From Kribbella sindirgiensis (lineage in GTDB: Bacteria > Actinomycetota > Actinomycetes > Propionibacteriales > Kribbellaceae), in the NCBI RefSeq assembly GCF_004331435.1, contig NZ_SJKA01000010.1, positions 124,001 through 188,000 on the forward strand: a stretch of DNA of 64,000 nt, in the 5' to 3' direction. Position numbers and translations under genes: made by a program. Shown here piece after piece: positions 37,073 through 45,805 of this stretch (the first letter of the stretch is position 1; each line of letters begins with the position of its first letter). A model generated the notes under the pieces. The model was given only the letters and a program-made list of their open reading frames with translations. It was not told the origin of the DNA and made no database searches.

Positions 37073-37651
37073 GTGACTGCTAAGCGTGTGGTGATTGCTG
37101 AGGACGAGGCTTTGATCCGGATGGATCTGGCTGAGATGCTCGCGGAAGAGGGGTACGACGTCGTCGGGCAGGCGGGGGACGGCGAGGAGGCGATTCGGCT
37201 GGCGGTGGAGCAGCGGCCGGATCTGGTGATTCTCGACGTGAAGATGCCGAAGCTGGACGGGCTGAGTGCGGCCGAGAAGATCGCGGGGGAGCGGATCGCT
37301 CCGGTGTTGATGCTGACCGCGTTCTCGCAGCGGGAGCTGGTCGAGCGGGCGCGGGACGCCGGCGCGATGGCGTACCTGGTGAAGCCGTTCTCCAAGGCCG
37401 ATCTGCTGCCCGCGATCGAGATCGCCGCGTCCCGGTACGTCGAGCTCGCCGAGCTGGAGCGGGAGGTCGCGGATCTGGCCGAGCGGCTGGAGACCCGCAA
37501 GCTGGTCGACCGGGCGAAGTCGATCCTGCAGACCAAGTTCGGGCTGTCCGAACCGGACTCGTTCCGCTGGATCCAGAAGACCGCGATGGACAAGCGGGTG
37601 TCGATGCGCCAGGTGGCCGAGCTGGTCGTCAACGAAGCCGGCGATTCCTGA
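37073..37651 (+). CDS. pdtaR: ANTAR-domain response regulator, PdtaR type
   Basis: This 192-residue regulator has a receiver domain (VVIAEDEALIRMDLAEML, phospho-acceptor Asp in LVILDVKMPKLDG near 55, Thr in MLTAFSQ, Lys in YLVKPFSK). A coiled linker and an ANTAR RNA-binding domain (about 130-185, LVDRAKSILQTKFGLSEPDSF) follow. PdtaR-type proteins bind paired hairpins in mRNA leaders and cause antitermination when phosphorylated by the separate kinase PdtaS; no kinase gene is here. AGGG 8 nt before GTG 37073 supports this start over GTG 37064. Confidence 0.9.
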   Translation: MTAKRVVIAEDEALIRMDLAEMLAEEGYDVVGQAGDGEEAIRLAVEQRPDLVILDVKMPKLDGLSAAEKIAGERIAPVLMLTAFSQRELVERARDAGAMAYLVKPFSKADLLPAIEIAASRYVELAELEREVADLAERLETRKLVDRAKSILQTKFGLSEPDSFRWIQKTAMDKRVSMRQVAELVVNEAGDS

Positions 37652-38003
37652 TCGGGCAGACGGCGTTGCCCACGTCGGCAACAATCTGCGTCCGCCGCCT
37701 CCCGTAGCGGCGTGTCGTGACCGTGTGCTGAACGCGATGGCGGCTTCGTGACGAATCGTGACAGTCACCCAGGTTGACAGCCGCCGAATCTCACCCAGAA
37801 CGACGGCCCGCTGACCGTACGTCACCACAATGCCCCACCGGACAGTAATCAGGTCATAGGACGATGCTTACCGGGGTAACGACCTCACAACACAGCCGAT
37901 GCGCTGTTCGCTTGGAACCACCGCTGGGTCTAACCTGCGGGTGCTCGTGGCAAATGCGCGAGAGTCCCGGATTCACTGGGACTATCCAGACATGGGAGGA
38001 ACA
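37652..38003. other. 352-nt intergenic region between ANTAR regulator and livK
   Basis: A hairpin close behind the regulator gene (GTTGCC-CACGTC-GGCAAC at 37665-37682, with flanking GCAGA/TCTGC extending the stem to 37656-37689) is a likely terminator. Downstream there is a GTGAC repeat (CGTGACGAATCGTGAC near 37750) and a TTGACA near 37774, but I cannot pair it with a good -10. The GGGAGG ribosome-binding site of livK is at the right end. No gene or tRNA is visible. Confidence 0.5.
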
Positions 38004-39233
38004 GTGCACCAGCGTTCCGTAGTACGGGTCGGCGCGTCGCTGATCGTTGCGTCGTTGGCCCTGACTGCCTGCGGTTCACGCAGTGGCGACGACTCTGGCG
38101 GGGGCTCCGAAGAAGCGACCAAGACCGCGAAGATCGGCGTCATCGCGCCGCTGTCCGGAGACTTGTCGGCCCTGGGTCTGGGTATCCAGCACTCCGTCGA
38201 ACTCGCTGTGAAGCAGGCCAACGAGGCGAAGGCGATCCCGGGCTGGAAGCTCGAGGTGGTCCCGAAGGACGACGAGGGCAAGACCGAGCCGGGTAAGAAC
38301 GCGGCGACCGCGCTCGCCAGCGACAAGGACGTGATCGGCGTCGTCGGCACGCTGAACACCAGCGTCGCCCAGCAGGTCCAGCCGGTGCTCGCGCCGAAGA
38401 ACATCGTTCAGGTCTCCCCGGCCAACACCGGCCCCGGCCTGACCCAGGGCGCCAAGTGGCAGACGGACCCGCAGCGGCCGTACCCGACGTACTTCCGCAC
38501 CTGCACCACGGACGCAGTCCAGGGTCCGTTCGCGGCGCGGTACCTGTACGAGACCGCGAAGATCACCAAGGTCGCGACGATCCACGACAAGAAGGCGTAC
38601 GGCCAGGGCCTGGTCGGCACCTTCACCGAGGAGTTCAAGAAGCTCGGCGGTCAGGTCGTGTCGGCGCAGACGATCAACCCGGACGAGTCGAACTACCAGG
38701 CCGTGATCTCCGCGGTCAAGCCGTCCAACCCGCAGGCGGTCTACTACGGCGGTGAGTACCCGAACGCCGGTCCGCTCTCGCAGCAGATGAAGGCTGCCGG
38801 CCTGAACGTCCCGCTGATGGGCGGCGACGGCATCTTCGACCCGAAGTACATCACGCTGGCCGGTAAGACGGCCGACAACGACCTGGCCACCTCGGTCGGC
38901 GCCCCGATCGACACGCTGGAGACGGCGAAGAAGTTCGTCGCCGACTACACGGCCGAGAAGTACAAGGAGCCGTACGCCGCGTACGGCGGCTACTCCTACG
39001 ACGCCGCGAACGCGATCATCGCCGCGCTGAAGGAATCGCTGAAGGACGCGTCGGACGTCGAGTCCGCGCGGAAGGCGACGGTCGACGCGATGGCGAAGGT
39101 CAGCTTCGACGGCGTCACCGGCAAGGTCGCCTTCGACCAGTACGGCGACACCACCTCGAAGGTCCTGACCGTCTACAAGGTTGCCGGTGGCAAGTGGGCG
39201 ACCGTGGAGACCAAGGACTTCGAAACCAAGTAA
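38004..39233 (+). CDS. livK: Branched-chain amino acid ABC transporter substrate-binding lipoprotein
   Basis: This 409-residue lipoprotein starts at GTG (VHQRSVVRVG), placed by GGGAGG 5 nt upstream. Its signal peptide ends in the lipobox LALTAC near residue 19. The mature part has the type I periplasmic-binding fold of Leu/Ile/Val proteins: IGVIAPLSGDLSALG, GVVGTLNTSVAQQV, VATIHDKKAYGQGL and YGGYSYDAANAI. It precedes livHMGF, separated by a strong hairpin that should let the binding protein be made in excess. Confidence 0.93.
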   Translation: MHQRSVVRVGASLIVASLALTACGSRSGDDSGGGSEEATKTAKIGVIAPLSGDLSALGLGIQHSVELAVKQANEAKAIPGWKLEVVPKDDEGKTEPGKNAATALASDKDVIGVVGTLNTSVAQQVQPVLAPKNIVQVSPANTGPGLTQGAKWQTDPQRPYPTYFRTCTTDAVQGPFAARYLYETAKITKVATIHDKKAYGQGLVGTFTEEFKKLGGQVVSAQTINPDESNYQAVISAVKPSNPQAVYYGGEYPNAGPLSQQMKAAGLNVPLMGGDGIFDPKYITLAGKTADNDLATSVGAPIDTLETAKKFVADYTAEKYKEPYAAYGGYSYDAANAIIAALKESLKDASDVESARKATVDAMAKVSFDGVTGKVAFDQYGDTTSKVLTVYKVAGGKWATVETKDFETK

Positions 39234-39253
39234 GCAGAGTCGACCTCATGTCT

Positions 39254-39282
39254 CGGGGGTGGGAGCGATCCTCCCACCCCCG
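39254..39282 (+). terminator. Intercistronic hairpin between livK and livH
   Basis: CGGGGGTGGGAG and CTCCCACCCCCG form a perfect 12-bp stem around a 5-nt loop, 21 nt after the livK stop. It is probably a partial terminator or mRNA-stabilising end within the operon. Confidence 0.8.
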
Positions 39283-39317
39283 TGGCATGTCACAACCGAG
39301 GCAGATGGGAGGTCGAC

Positions 39318-40634
39318 GTGGACCAGTTCTTCCAGCAACTCGTCAACGGGTTGACCTTGGGCTCGCTGTACGCCCTGATCGCGGTCGGCTACACGGTGGT
39401 GTACGGCATCGTGCAGCTCATCAACTTCGCCCACGGCGAGGTGTTCATGATCGGCGCGTTCGGCGCGCTGACGACGTACCTGTTGTTCTTCGACGGCAAG
39501 ACCGCCGTGTGGATCCTGCCGATCATGATCATCGGCGCGATGATCGCGTCGGTCGGCACCGCGGTGCTGATGGAGCGTGTCGCGTACCGTCCCCTGCGGA
39601 ACGCGCCACGACTCGCACCGCTGATCACGGCGATCGGTATCTCCGTGTTCCTGCAGGAGTTCATCCGCCTCTTCTACGAGGAGCCCGCCTGGACGGTCGT
39701 GGTGTTCGCCGGTCTGGCGATCGCCGTCGGCTACGTCGCCGGCGGCCGGGTGGCCAAGATCGACCTGAACCACCCGCTGTCCCGGTGGTTCGACCGTGCG
39801 CCCCTGCTCGGCGGCGCAGGTGGCGCCGTCGCCCTGTGGATCGTCGTACGGCTGGTCAACCGTGACCTGAATCCGCTGCTGATCATCGGCGTGGTCGTGG
39901 GCGGAGCGCTCGTCGGTACGGCGCTCGGTCTGCTGGCCGGTCTATTGGTACGGCGGAACGCCCGGGCCGAGGCGCCGCTTCCGGCGATCGCTGCTGCCGC
40001 TGTCGGCGCCGCCGTCGTCGCCGAGGTCGGCTGGGTGCTGTTCAAGAAACTGATCACCACCGTTGAGTGGCCGAGTGCCAAGCTGCGGATCCCGTTCCCG
40101 CAGATCGACGTGGTGACGGGCAAGGCGCTGCAGGTCGGCGGCGTGACGATCCAGCGGTCCGCGCTGTTCACGGTCGGGGCGCTGCTGATCTGCGCCGTCC
40201 TGCTCTGGTTCTTCATCAACCGGACCCGGATCGGCCGCGGGATGCAGGCGGTCTCGCAGGACCCGGACACCGCGCGGCTGATGGGTATCAACGTCGACCG
40301 GATCATCGTGGTCGCGTTCGCCCTGGGTGCGGTACTCGCCGCGATCGCCGGTGTCTCGCAGGGTCTGCAGAACACGAACATCGACTTCCGGATGGGCTTC
40401 CTGGCCGGCCTGAAGGCGTTCACCGCCGCGGTGCTCGGCGGTATCGGCAACATCTACGGCGCCGTCGCCGGTGGTCTGGTCCTCGGCGTCGTCGAGGCGA
40501 TGGCCACCCAGTACATCCCCGGCCAGTTCGGCGGTAGTACCTGGAAGGACGTCTGGGCGTTCGTGATCCTGATCCTGGTTCTGGTGTTCAGGCCGCAGGG
40601 CCTGCTGGGCGCAAGGGTGGTGGACCGCGCATGA
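39318..40634 (+). CDS. livH: Branched-chain amino acid ABC transporter permease LivH
   Basis: The GTG start (VDQFFQQLVNGLTLGSLYAL) is preceded by GGGAGG and gives 438 residues. Conserved parts are GYTVVYGIVQLINFAHGEV near 24-42, MERVAYRPLR, and the C-terminal GRGMQAVSQDPDTARLMGI loop that contacts the ATPase. Typical LivH is about 300 residues. Here an extra block of roughly 130 residues (about 120-250) with two or three hydrophobic segments splits the two halves. Its stop overlaps the livM ATG. Confidence 0.93.
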   Translation: MDQFFQQLVNGLTLGSLYALIAVGYTVVYGIVQLINFAHGEVFMIGAFGALTTYLLFFDGKTAVWILPIMIIGAMIASVGTAVLMERVAYRPLRNAPRLAPLITAIGISVFLQEFIRLFYEEPAWTVVVFAGLAIAVGYVAGGRVAKIDLNHPLSRWFDRAPLLGGAGGAVALWIVVRLVNRDLNPLLIIGVVVGGALVGTALGLLAGLLVRRNARAEAPLPAIAAAAVGAAVVAEVGWVLFKKLITTVEWPSAKLRIPFPQIDVVTGKALQVGGVTIQRSALFTVGALLICAVLLWFFINRTRIGRGMQAVSQDPDTARLMGINVDRIIVVAFALGAVLAAIAGVSQGLQNTNIDFRMGFLAGLKAFTAAVLGGIGNIYGAVAGGLVLGVVEAMATQYIPGQFGGSTWKDVWAFVILILVLVFRPQGLLGARVVDRA

Positions 40635-42349
40635 CCGATTTCGAGACTCCTGTCGACGACCTCTCGGAGGCTCCGGCGGTGAAGCCGGGCAAGCCGATCG
40701 CCTGGCCGCTGGGCCTGGCCGGCGTCGCGCTGGTGATCGTCGGCGCGTTCCTGTCCTGGAGCTACGACGGGCAGATCCTGAACGATCTGTCGGTCAACTT
40801 CTATCCGAACGGCCTGCAGAACCTGGCGATCATCCTCGCCGTGCTGTCCCTGGTGCTGCTGCTCGCCGAGAAGGGCCCGCTGGTGAAGCTGGGCTCGTGG
40901 GTGGACGCGACTCTCGGGTTGCGGGCCCTCGGTCTCGGACTCGTGCTGTACATGGTGCTGGTCCTGATCGCGATCTCGATCGAGTCCGACGGCCTGATCA
41001 ACGTCAACCCGGGCGGGTACGTCACGCTCGTCGGCGCCGCGCTGATCGCGGCGTCCGCGTGGATGCTGCCGTTGCATCAGCTGCGGGACATGAGCGAGGC
41101 GCGGATGCCGGCCTGGTTCGAGATCCTCTCGATCGCGTTCCTGATGGCGGCCCTGCTGTTCACCGCGGCGTACACGCTGGCTCAGGACGAGGCCTGGCCG
41201 CTGATCCTGTGCCTGGTGTTCGCCGGGACGGCCGCGACCGCTCTGTTCCGGTCCGGGGTGATGTCGTTCGTGGGCCACGCCGGGCAGCGGCACCGCAAGG
41301 TGCTGACCCTGGCGGCGTTCGCGGCGGCGTTCCTGTTCCCGTTCACCCAGAACGGGGACGACACGAACATGTCGATCGCGGGCGCGGTGCTGGTCTTCAG
41401 CGCCACCGCGATGGGCCTGAACATCGTGGTCGGCCTGGCCGGCCTGCTGGACCTCGGGTACATCGCGTTCCTCGGATCGGGTGCGTACGTCGCGGCGACG
41501 CTGTCGACGTCGGCGTTCGCGACCATCGGCTGGAAACCGCCGTTCCTGGTCGTGGTGCTGGTCGGCGCCTGTGTGGCGGCGACCCTCGGCCTGATCATCG
41601 GTTCGCCGACGCTGCGGGTGTCCGGCGACTACCTGGCCATCGTGACGCTCGGCTTCGGTGAGATCTTCCGGTTCTCGATGTTCAACCTGGACGGCAACAA
41701 CGGCCCGAACCTGACCAACGGGCCGAACGGAATCCCCGGCATCCCGGACCTGGAGCTGTTCGGCTTCAACTTCGGGACCGACCACACGATCGCGGGGATC
41801 GACCTCACCCGGAACTCGAACTACTACTTCCTGCTGCTGCTCCTGATCGGCGGCGTCATCCTGGCGTTCTCCCGGCTGAACAACAGCCGGATCGGGCGCG
41901 GCTGGGTGGCGATCCGGGAGGACGAGAAGGCCGCCGAGGCGATGGGCGTGAACGTGTTCGGGCTGAAGCTGCTCGCGTTCGCGATCGGCGCCTTCCTGGC
42001 CGGTATGGCGGGCACGGTCAAGGCCCACCAGGACGGCGCCGTCAGTCCGGACCAGTACATCTTCCTGGAGTCGGCGTTCCTGCTGGCCGCGATCGTGCTC
42101 GGCGGCATGGGCACCATCGTCGGCGTGCTGCTGGGTGCGACGATCCTGAAGGTGCTGCCGGAGAAGCTGCGGTTCTTCCTCGAGTACCGGCTGCTGCTGT
42201 TCGGCCTGCTGCTGGTGCTGATGATGCGGTTCCGGCCCGAGGGGCTGGTCGCGAGCAGACGCCGGAAGCTGGAGTTCCACGAGGAGGACGAGGCGTTGGC
42301 CGTCGCCGTCGAAGAGGAACGGCTGATCGCGGCGGAGGAGGCGAAATGA
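40631..42349 (+). CDS. livM: Branched-chain amino acid ABC transporter permease LivM
   Basis: The product has 572 residues. The first 230 or so contain several hydrophobic segments not present in short LivM proteins. The conserved LivM core follows: GLNIVVGLAGLLDLGYIAFLG near 260, LRVSGDYLAIVTLGFGEI near 330, RIGRGWVAIREDEKAAEAMG (coupling helix) near 425, and LVLMMRFRPEGL near the end. ATGA overlaps with both neighbours indicate tight coupling. It forms the membrane channel with LivH. Confidence 0.93.
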   Translation: MTDFETPVDDLSEAPAVKPGKPIAWPLGLAGVALVIVGAFLSWSYDGQILNDLSVNFYPNGLQNLAIILAVLSLVLLLAEKGPLVKLGSWVDATLGLRALGLGLVLYMVLVLIAISIESDGLINVNPGGYVTLVGAALIAASAWMLPLHQLRDMSEARMPAWFEILSIAFLMAALLFTAAYTLAQDEAWPLILCLVFAGTAATALFRSGVMSFVGHAGQRHRKVLTLAAFAAAFLFPFTQNGDDTNMSIAGAVLVFSATAMGLNIVVGLAGLLDLGYIAFLGSGAYVAATLSTSAFATIGWKPPFLVVVLVGACVAATLGLIIGSPTLRVSGDYLAIVTLGFGEIFRFSMFNLDGNNGPNLTNGPNGIPGIPDLELFGFNFGTDHTIAGIDLTRNSNYYFLLLLLIGGVILAFSRLNNSRIGRGWVAIREDEKAAEAMGVNVFGLKLLAFAIGAFLAGMAGTVKAHQDGAVSPDQYIFLESAFLLAAIVLGGMGTIVGVLLGATILKVLPEKLRFFLEYRLLLFGLLLVLMMRFRPEGLVASRRRKLEFHEEDEALAVAVEEERLIAAEEAK

Positions 42350-43197
42350 CGGTAACCGAAACGCAGGACGTGGCCGCGCGGCCGATCGGCGACCCGGTGC
42401 TGGAAGCCTCCGGTGTGACCATGCGGTTCGGCGGTCTGCTGGCGGTCAACGACGTCAACCTGACCGTCCGCGAGGGCGAGATCGTCGGTCTGATCGGCCC
42501 GAACGGGGCCGGCAAGACGACGTTCTTCAACTGCCTCACCGGTCTCTACAAGCCGACCAGCGGGCAGGTCCGGTTCTCCGGTACGCCGTTGCCGCCCAAG
42601 CCGCGGGCCGTGGTCCGGGCCGGGATGGCGCGGACGTTCCAGAACATCCGGCTGTTCGCGAACATGACCGCGCTGGAGAACGTGATGGTCGGGCGGTACT
42701 GCCGGACCAGCGCGGGCGCGCTCACGTCGGTGCTGCACGGCCCGAAGTTCCGCCGCGAGGAGGCGGCCACCCGGGCCCGGGCACAGGAGCTGCTGGAGTT
42801 CGTCGGGCTCGGCCGGTCGACCGAGCACCTGGCCCGGAACATGCCGTACGGCGACCAGCGCCGGCTCGAGATCGCGCGGGCGCTGGCCACCGACCCGAAG
42901 CTCATCCTGCTGGACGAGCCGACCGCCGGTATGAACCCGCAGGAGACCCGGCAGGCCAGTGACCTGATCTTCAAGATCCGGGACTCCGGGCTGTCGGTCG
43001 TGGTGATCGAGCACGACATGCGGTTCATCTTCAACCTGTGCGACCGGGTGCTCTGTCTGGTCCAGGGGTCGGCCCTGATCGAGGGCACGCCCGAGGAGGT
43101 GCAGTCCGATCCGCGGGTGATCGAGGCCTACATCGGCACCGGCGAGGACGACGAGGACGAGGGCCCGCAGGACGACGTACCGGGAGGTGAGGTCTGA
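42346..43197 (+). CDS. livG: Branched-chain amino acid ABC transporter ATPase LivG
   Basis: This 283-residue ATPase has Walker A IGPNGAGKTTFFNC near residue 49, a family-typical RTFQNIRLFANMTALENVMVG stretch split by the Q-loop, signature NMPYGDQRRLEIARAL near 165, Walker B LILLDEPTAGMN near 185 and switch His in VVVIEHDMRF. The signature is PYGDQ where most ABC ATPases have LSGGQ, a normal LivG variation. Stop and next start share one nucleotide (TGATG). Confidence 0.95.
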   Translation: MTVTETQDVAARPIGDPVLEASGVTMRFGGLLAVNDVNLTVREGEIVGLIGPNGAGKTTFFNCLTGLYKPTSGQVRFSGTPLPPKPRAVVRAGMARTFQNIRLFANMTALENVMVGRYCRTSAGALTSVLHGPKFRREEAATRARAQELLEFVGLGRSTEHLARNMPYGDQRRLEIARALATDPKLILLDEPTAGMNPQETRQASDLIFKIRDSGLSVVVIEHDMRFIFNLCDRVLCLVQGSALIEGTPEEVQSDPRVIEAYIGTGEDDEDEGPQDDVPGGEV

Positions 43198-43913
43198 TGA
43201 GCGCGATGCTCGAGGTCAAGGACCTGGAAGTTGCCTACGGCAAGATCCTTGCGGTGAAGAAGATCAGCTTCAGCGTGGAGCAGGGGCAGGTGGTGTCGCT
43301 GATCGGCACCAACGGCGCCGGCAAGACCACCACGCTGAAGACGATCTCGGGTCTGCTCCGGCCGACCGGCGGCGAGATCTGGTTCCAGGGCGAGCGGATC
43401 GACCACGTGGCGGCGCACGACATCGTCACCCGTGGTCTGGCGCACTCGCCCGAGGGCCGGCGGATCTTCCCGCGGCTGTCGGTCGAGGAGAACCTGATGC
43501 TCGGCGCGTTCTCCCGCCGCGATCCCGCGGGCGTGCGCACCGACCTGCAGGCGGCGTACGACCTGTTCCCGATCCTGGGGGAGCGGCGCAAGCAGCCGGC
43601 CGGTACGTTCTCCGGCGGTGAGCAGCAGATGCTGGCGATGGGCCGGGCGATGATGAGCCGGCCGAAGCTGCTGATGCTGGACGAGCCCTCGATGGGGCTG
43701 TCCCCGATCATGATGAAGCGGATCATGACCACGGTGAGCGAGTTGCAGCGGCAGGGTACGACGATCCTGCTGGTCGAGCAGAACGCCCAGGCCGCGCTGA
43801 AGCGGGCCGACTACGGGTACGTGCTCGAGGTCGGGAAGGTCGTGCTCTCGGGCAGCGGCCGCGACCTGCTGGTGAACGACTCGGTCCGCAAGGCCTACCT
43901 GGGCGAGGACTGA
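43197..43913 (+). CDS. livF: Branched-chain amino acid ABC transporter ATPase LivF
   Basis: LivF has 238 residues and is the second ATPase of the importer. Walker A is IGTNGAGKTTTLKT near 37, the Q-loop region GLAHSPEGRRIFPRLSVEENL is characteristic of LivF, the signature is TFSGGEQQMLAMGRAM near 138, Walker B is LLMLDEPSMGLSP near 160 and the switch His is replaced by Gln in LLVEQNAQAAL, which is normal for LivF. It ends the operon just before a bidirectional terminator. Confidence 0.95.
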   Translation: MSAMLEVKDLEVAYGKILAVKKISFSVEQGQVVSLIGTNGAGKTTTLKTISGLLRPTGGEIWFQGERIDHVAAHDIVTRGLAHSPEGRRIFPRLSVEENLMLGAFSRRDPAGVRTDLQAAYDLFPILGERRKQPAGTFSGGEQQMLAMGRAMMSRPKLLMLDEPSMGLSPIMMKRIMTTVSELQRQGTTILLVEQNAQAALKRADYGYVLEVGKVVLSGSGRDLLVNDSVRKAYLGED

Positions 43914-43920
43914 CGCGGTT

Positions 43921-43966
43921 GCTGCTGGTTCAGTTGCGGATGACAACGAGCAACTGAACCAGCAGC
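43921..43966. terminator. Bidirectional terminator after livF
   Basis: GCTGCTGGTTCAGTTGC and GCAACTGAACCAGCAGC are perfect 17-bp complements around a 12-nt loop. The hairpin starts 7 nt after the livF stop and covers the last codons of the convergent DUF554 gene, so it encodes protein on one strand while serving both transcripts. Confidence 0.8.
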
Positions 43967-44670
43967 GGCGCGACGATCAGCGCGGGCAGGAGATCGGCCA
44001 CGGCGACCTGCTTCAGCTTCAGCAGCCTGAGTGCCACACCGATCAGCATCACGCCTCCGGTCGCGCCGAGCGCGGTGACATGAGCGTCGGGCAGTACGTC
44101 GCCCAGTAACGCTCCGACGAGCGTCATCGATCCCTGGATCACCAGGACGACCAGCGCGGACGCCGCGACGCCCCAGCCGAACGAGGCGGCGAAGGCGATC
44201 GACGCGAAGCCGTCCAGCACCGCCTTCAGGAACAGCTGATCGGCGCCGCGCCCGAGACCGTCGGACAGCGATCCGAGGAAGGTCAGTGGCCCGACGCAGA
44301 ACACCATCGAGGCGGACACGAACCCCTCGACGAAGGTGCCCCGCCCCTCGCCGCGATCGAACCGGCGCTGCATCCAGCCGCCGAAGTCCTCCAGCCGCTG
44401 CTCGATCCGCAGGATCGAACCGACGATCCCGCCGATCAGCATCGCGCCGAGCACGATCAGGATCGGGGCGCTGTCGCCGACCGCGTCGCTGAGCGCGGCA
44501 TCCCCTACCGTGAGTGCCGAGCTGATCGCGATCAGGAGCGTGACCAGTCCCAGCGCGTCGGTGACGAGATCCCTGGTGCGGTGACTGAGCCGGTGTCCGA
44601 CGAGTACGCCGAGTACCGAACCGACGAGCACCGTCGCGACGTTCACGACGGTCCCGATTCCGATGAACAA
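43930..44670 (-). CDS. DUF554 family integral membrane protein
   Basis: This 246-residue protein has six or seven transmembrane segments and the DUF554 pattern: a start GIGTVVNVATVLVGSVLG, the GAMLIGGIVGSILRIEQRLE segment near 75, and EGFVSASMVFCVGPLTFLGS near 113. Function is not established; the fold suggests a transporter or channel. It is monocistronic and convergent with livF. Confidence 0.88.
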   Translation of the reverse strand: MFIGIGTVVNVATVLVGSVLGVLVGHRLSHRTRDLVTDALGLVTLLIAISSALTVGDAALSDAVGDSAPILIVLGAMLIGGIVGSILRIEQRLEDFGGWMQRRFDRGEGRGTFVEGFVSASMVFCVGPLTFLGSLSDGLGRGADQLFLKAVLDGFASIAFAASFGWGVAASALVVLVIQGSMTLVGALLGDVLPDAHVTALGATGGVMLIGVALRLLKLKQVAVADLLPALIVAPLLVQLLVVIRN

Positions 44671-44782
44671 ACTGGTCTCCCACTCGACTTTGCAGGTGAC
44701 CCCCGAGGGCCTACTGTTGCGCGAGGACGAGCGTATCGGCCCGTCTGTTCACCTCGGGGGTGGACCGGACCGGGAGGTCGCT

Positions 44783-45376
44783 GTGGTGGCAGCCGTCGAG
44801 GTGAGGGACGCCCGGCCGAGCGACGCCGACGCGCTGGTGGCGCTGTGGCGTGAGCTCAGCACCGCTGCCGGTCTGCCGTCCCGGCTCCCGGCACCGCCGT
44901 CCACGGCCGCCGCCGAGGTTGCCGTCAGCAAGCATCTGGACGACCCGCTCGGCCGGCTGCTGGTGGTCGAGCTGGACGGTCAGGTGCACGGTATGGCGTA
45001 TCTGCGCCGGACCGCGATCAGTCCGCTGCACGACGACACGACGGTCACGGTCGAGTACCTGCACGTCAGCGACACGTCCCGCCGGCACGGCCTCGGCAAG
45101 GCGCTGATCGCGGAAGCAGTCACCTGGGCCGAGCACGAGAGCTGCGTCCACCTGGCCGTGGTCGCGCCCGCGATCGCCCGCGAGGCGAACCGCTTCCTCG
45201 CCCGCCTCGGCCTCGGGCAGGCCGGCGTCCTGCGGTTCGCGAACACGCACACCGTGCGTCGCCGGCTCACCGCCGAGCACGCACCGAACCTGCTCGCCCT
45301 GCTGTCGTCGCGCCGCTCGGCGGTGGCCCGGCGCGCGGTCAGCTCCCGGGCGGAGCCGGAATCAGCTGGCAAGTGA
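44783..45376 (+). CDS. GNAT family N-acetyltransferase
   Basis: The product has about 197 residues from GTG 44783 (GTG 44786 also possible) behind GGGAGG. The GNAT core includes VEVRDARPSDADALVALWREL at the start, VEYLHVSDTSRRHGLGKALI near 93 with the acetyl-CoA loop RRHGLGKAL, and a terminal AREANRFLARLGLGQ helix. A basic tail follows. Acceptor unknown. The last 38 nt overlap the convergent thioesterase gene. Confidence 0.8.
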   Translation: MVAAVEVRDARPSDADALVALWRELSTAAGLPSRLPAPPSTAAAEVAVSKHLDDPLGRLLVVELDGQVHGMAYLRRTAISPLHDDTTVTVEYLHVSDTSRRHGLGKALIAEAVTWAEHESCVHLAVVAPAIAREANRFLARLGLGQAGVLRFANTHTVRRRLTAEHAPNLLALLSSRRSAVARRAVSSRAEPESAGK

Positions 45377-45758
45377 TCCGGGCGGTGCACACCCGCTTGT
45401 CGCGGTCGTCGGTGACGACCACCTCGTACGACGTGGTGGTGCGGCCGAGGTAGATCGGTGTCGCGACGCCGGTGACGACTCCGTCGCGGACCGCGCGGTG
45501 GTGGGTTGCGTTGATGTCGACGCCGACCGCGACCTTCCCGGACGTCGCCGCGTGCAGGGCCGACCCGATCGAGCCGAGGCTCTCGGCCAGCACACAGGAC
45601 GCGCCGCCGTGCAGCAGACCGTAGGGCTGCGTGTTGCCCTTGACCGGCATCGTCGCCACGACCCGCTCCGGGGTCGCCTCGGTGACAACGATTCCCATCA
45701 GCTGCAGGAGCGTGCCCTCCATGCCCATCCCCGGGCCCAGGTTCATTTCATCTGTCAC
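45339..45758 (-). CDS. PaaI-like hotdog-fold thioesterase
   Basis: This 139-residue single hotdog domain has the PaaI/YbgC-like signature YGLLHGGASCVLAESLGS near residues 46-62, in which the HGG loop and following Glu form the acyl-CoA thioesterase site, then VDINATHHRAVRDG. It begins at a GTG (VTDEMNLGPG); an ATG four codons later is possible. It probably hydrolyses aromatic or acyl-CoA esters; substrate unknown. It is divergent from polA. Confidence 0.87.
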   Translation of the reverse strand: MTDEMNLGPGMGMEGTLLQLMGIVVTEATPERVVATMPVKGNTQPYGLLHGGASCVLAESLGSIGSALHAATSGKVAVGVDINATHHRAVRDGVVTGVATPIYLGRTTTSYEVVVTDDRDKRVCTARITCQLIPAPPGS

Positions 45759-45805
45759 GGAAGCAGTGTGTCAGAACTGTCCGTGGGACCCACTAGAGTC
45801 GGTAC

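Noticed and set aside
36286-38003. CRISPR array or defence genes in the tRNA/pseudogene region
   Set aside because: There are no regularly spaced repeats and no defence-type genes; the short repeats present are isolated hairpins.
43188-43200. Frameshift between livG and livF
   Set aside because: The TGATG junction is an ordinary one-nucleotide stop/start overlap and both proteins are full length.
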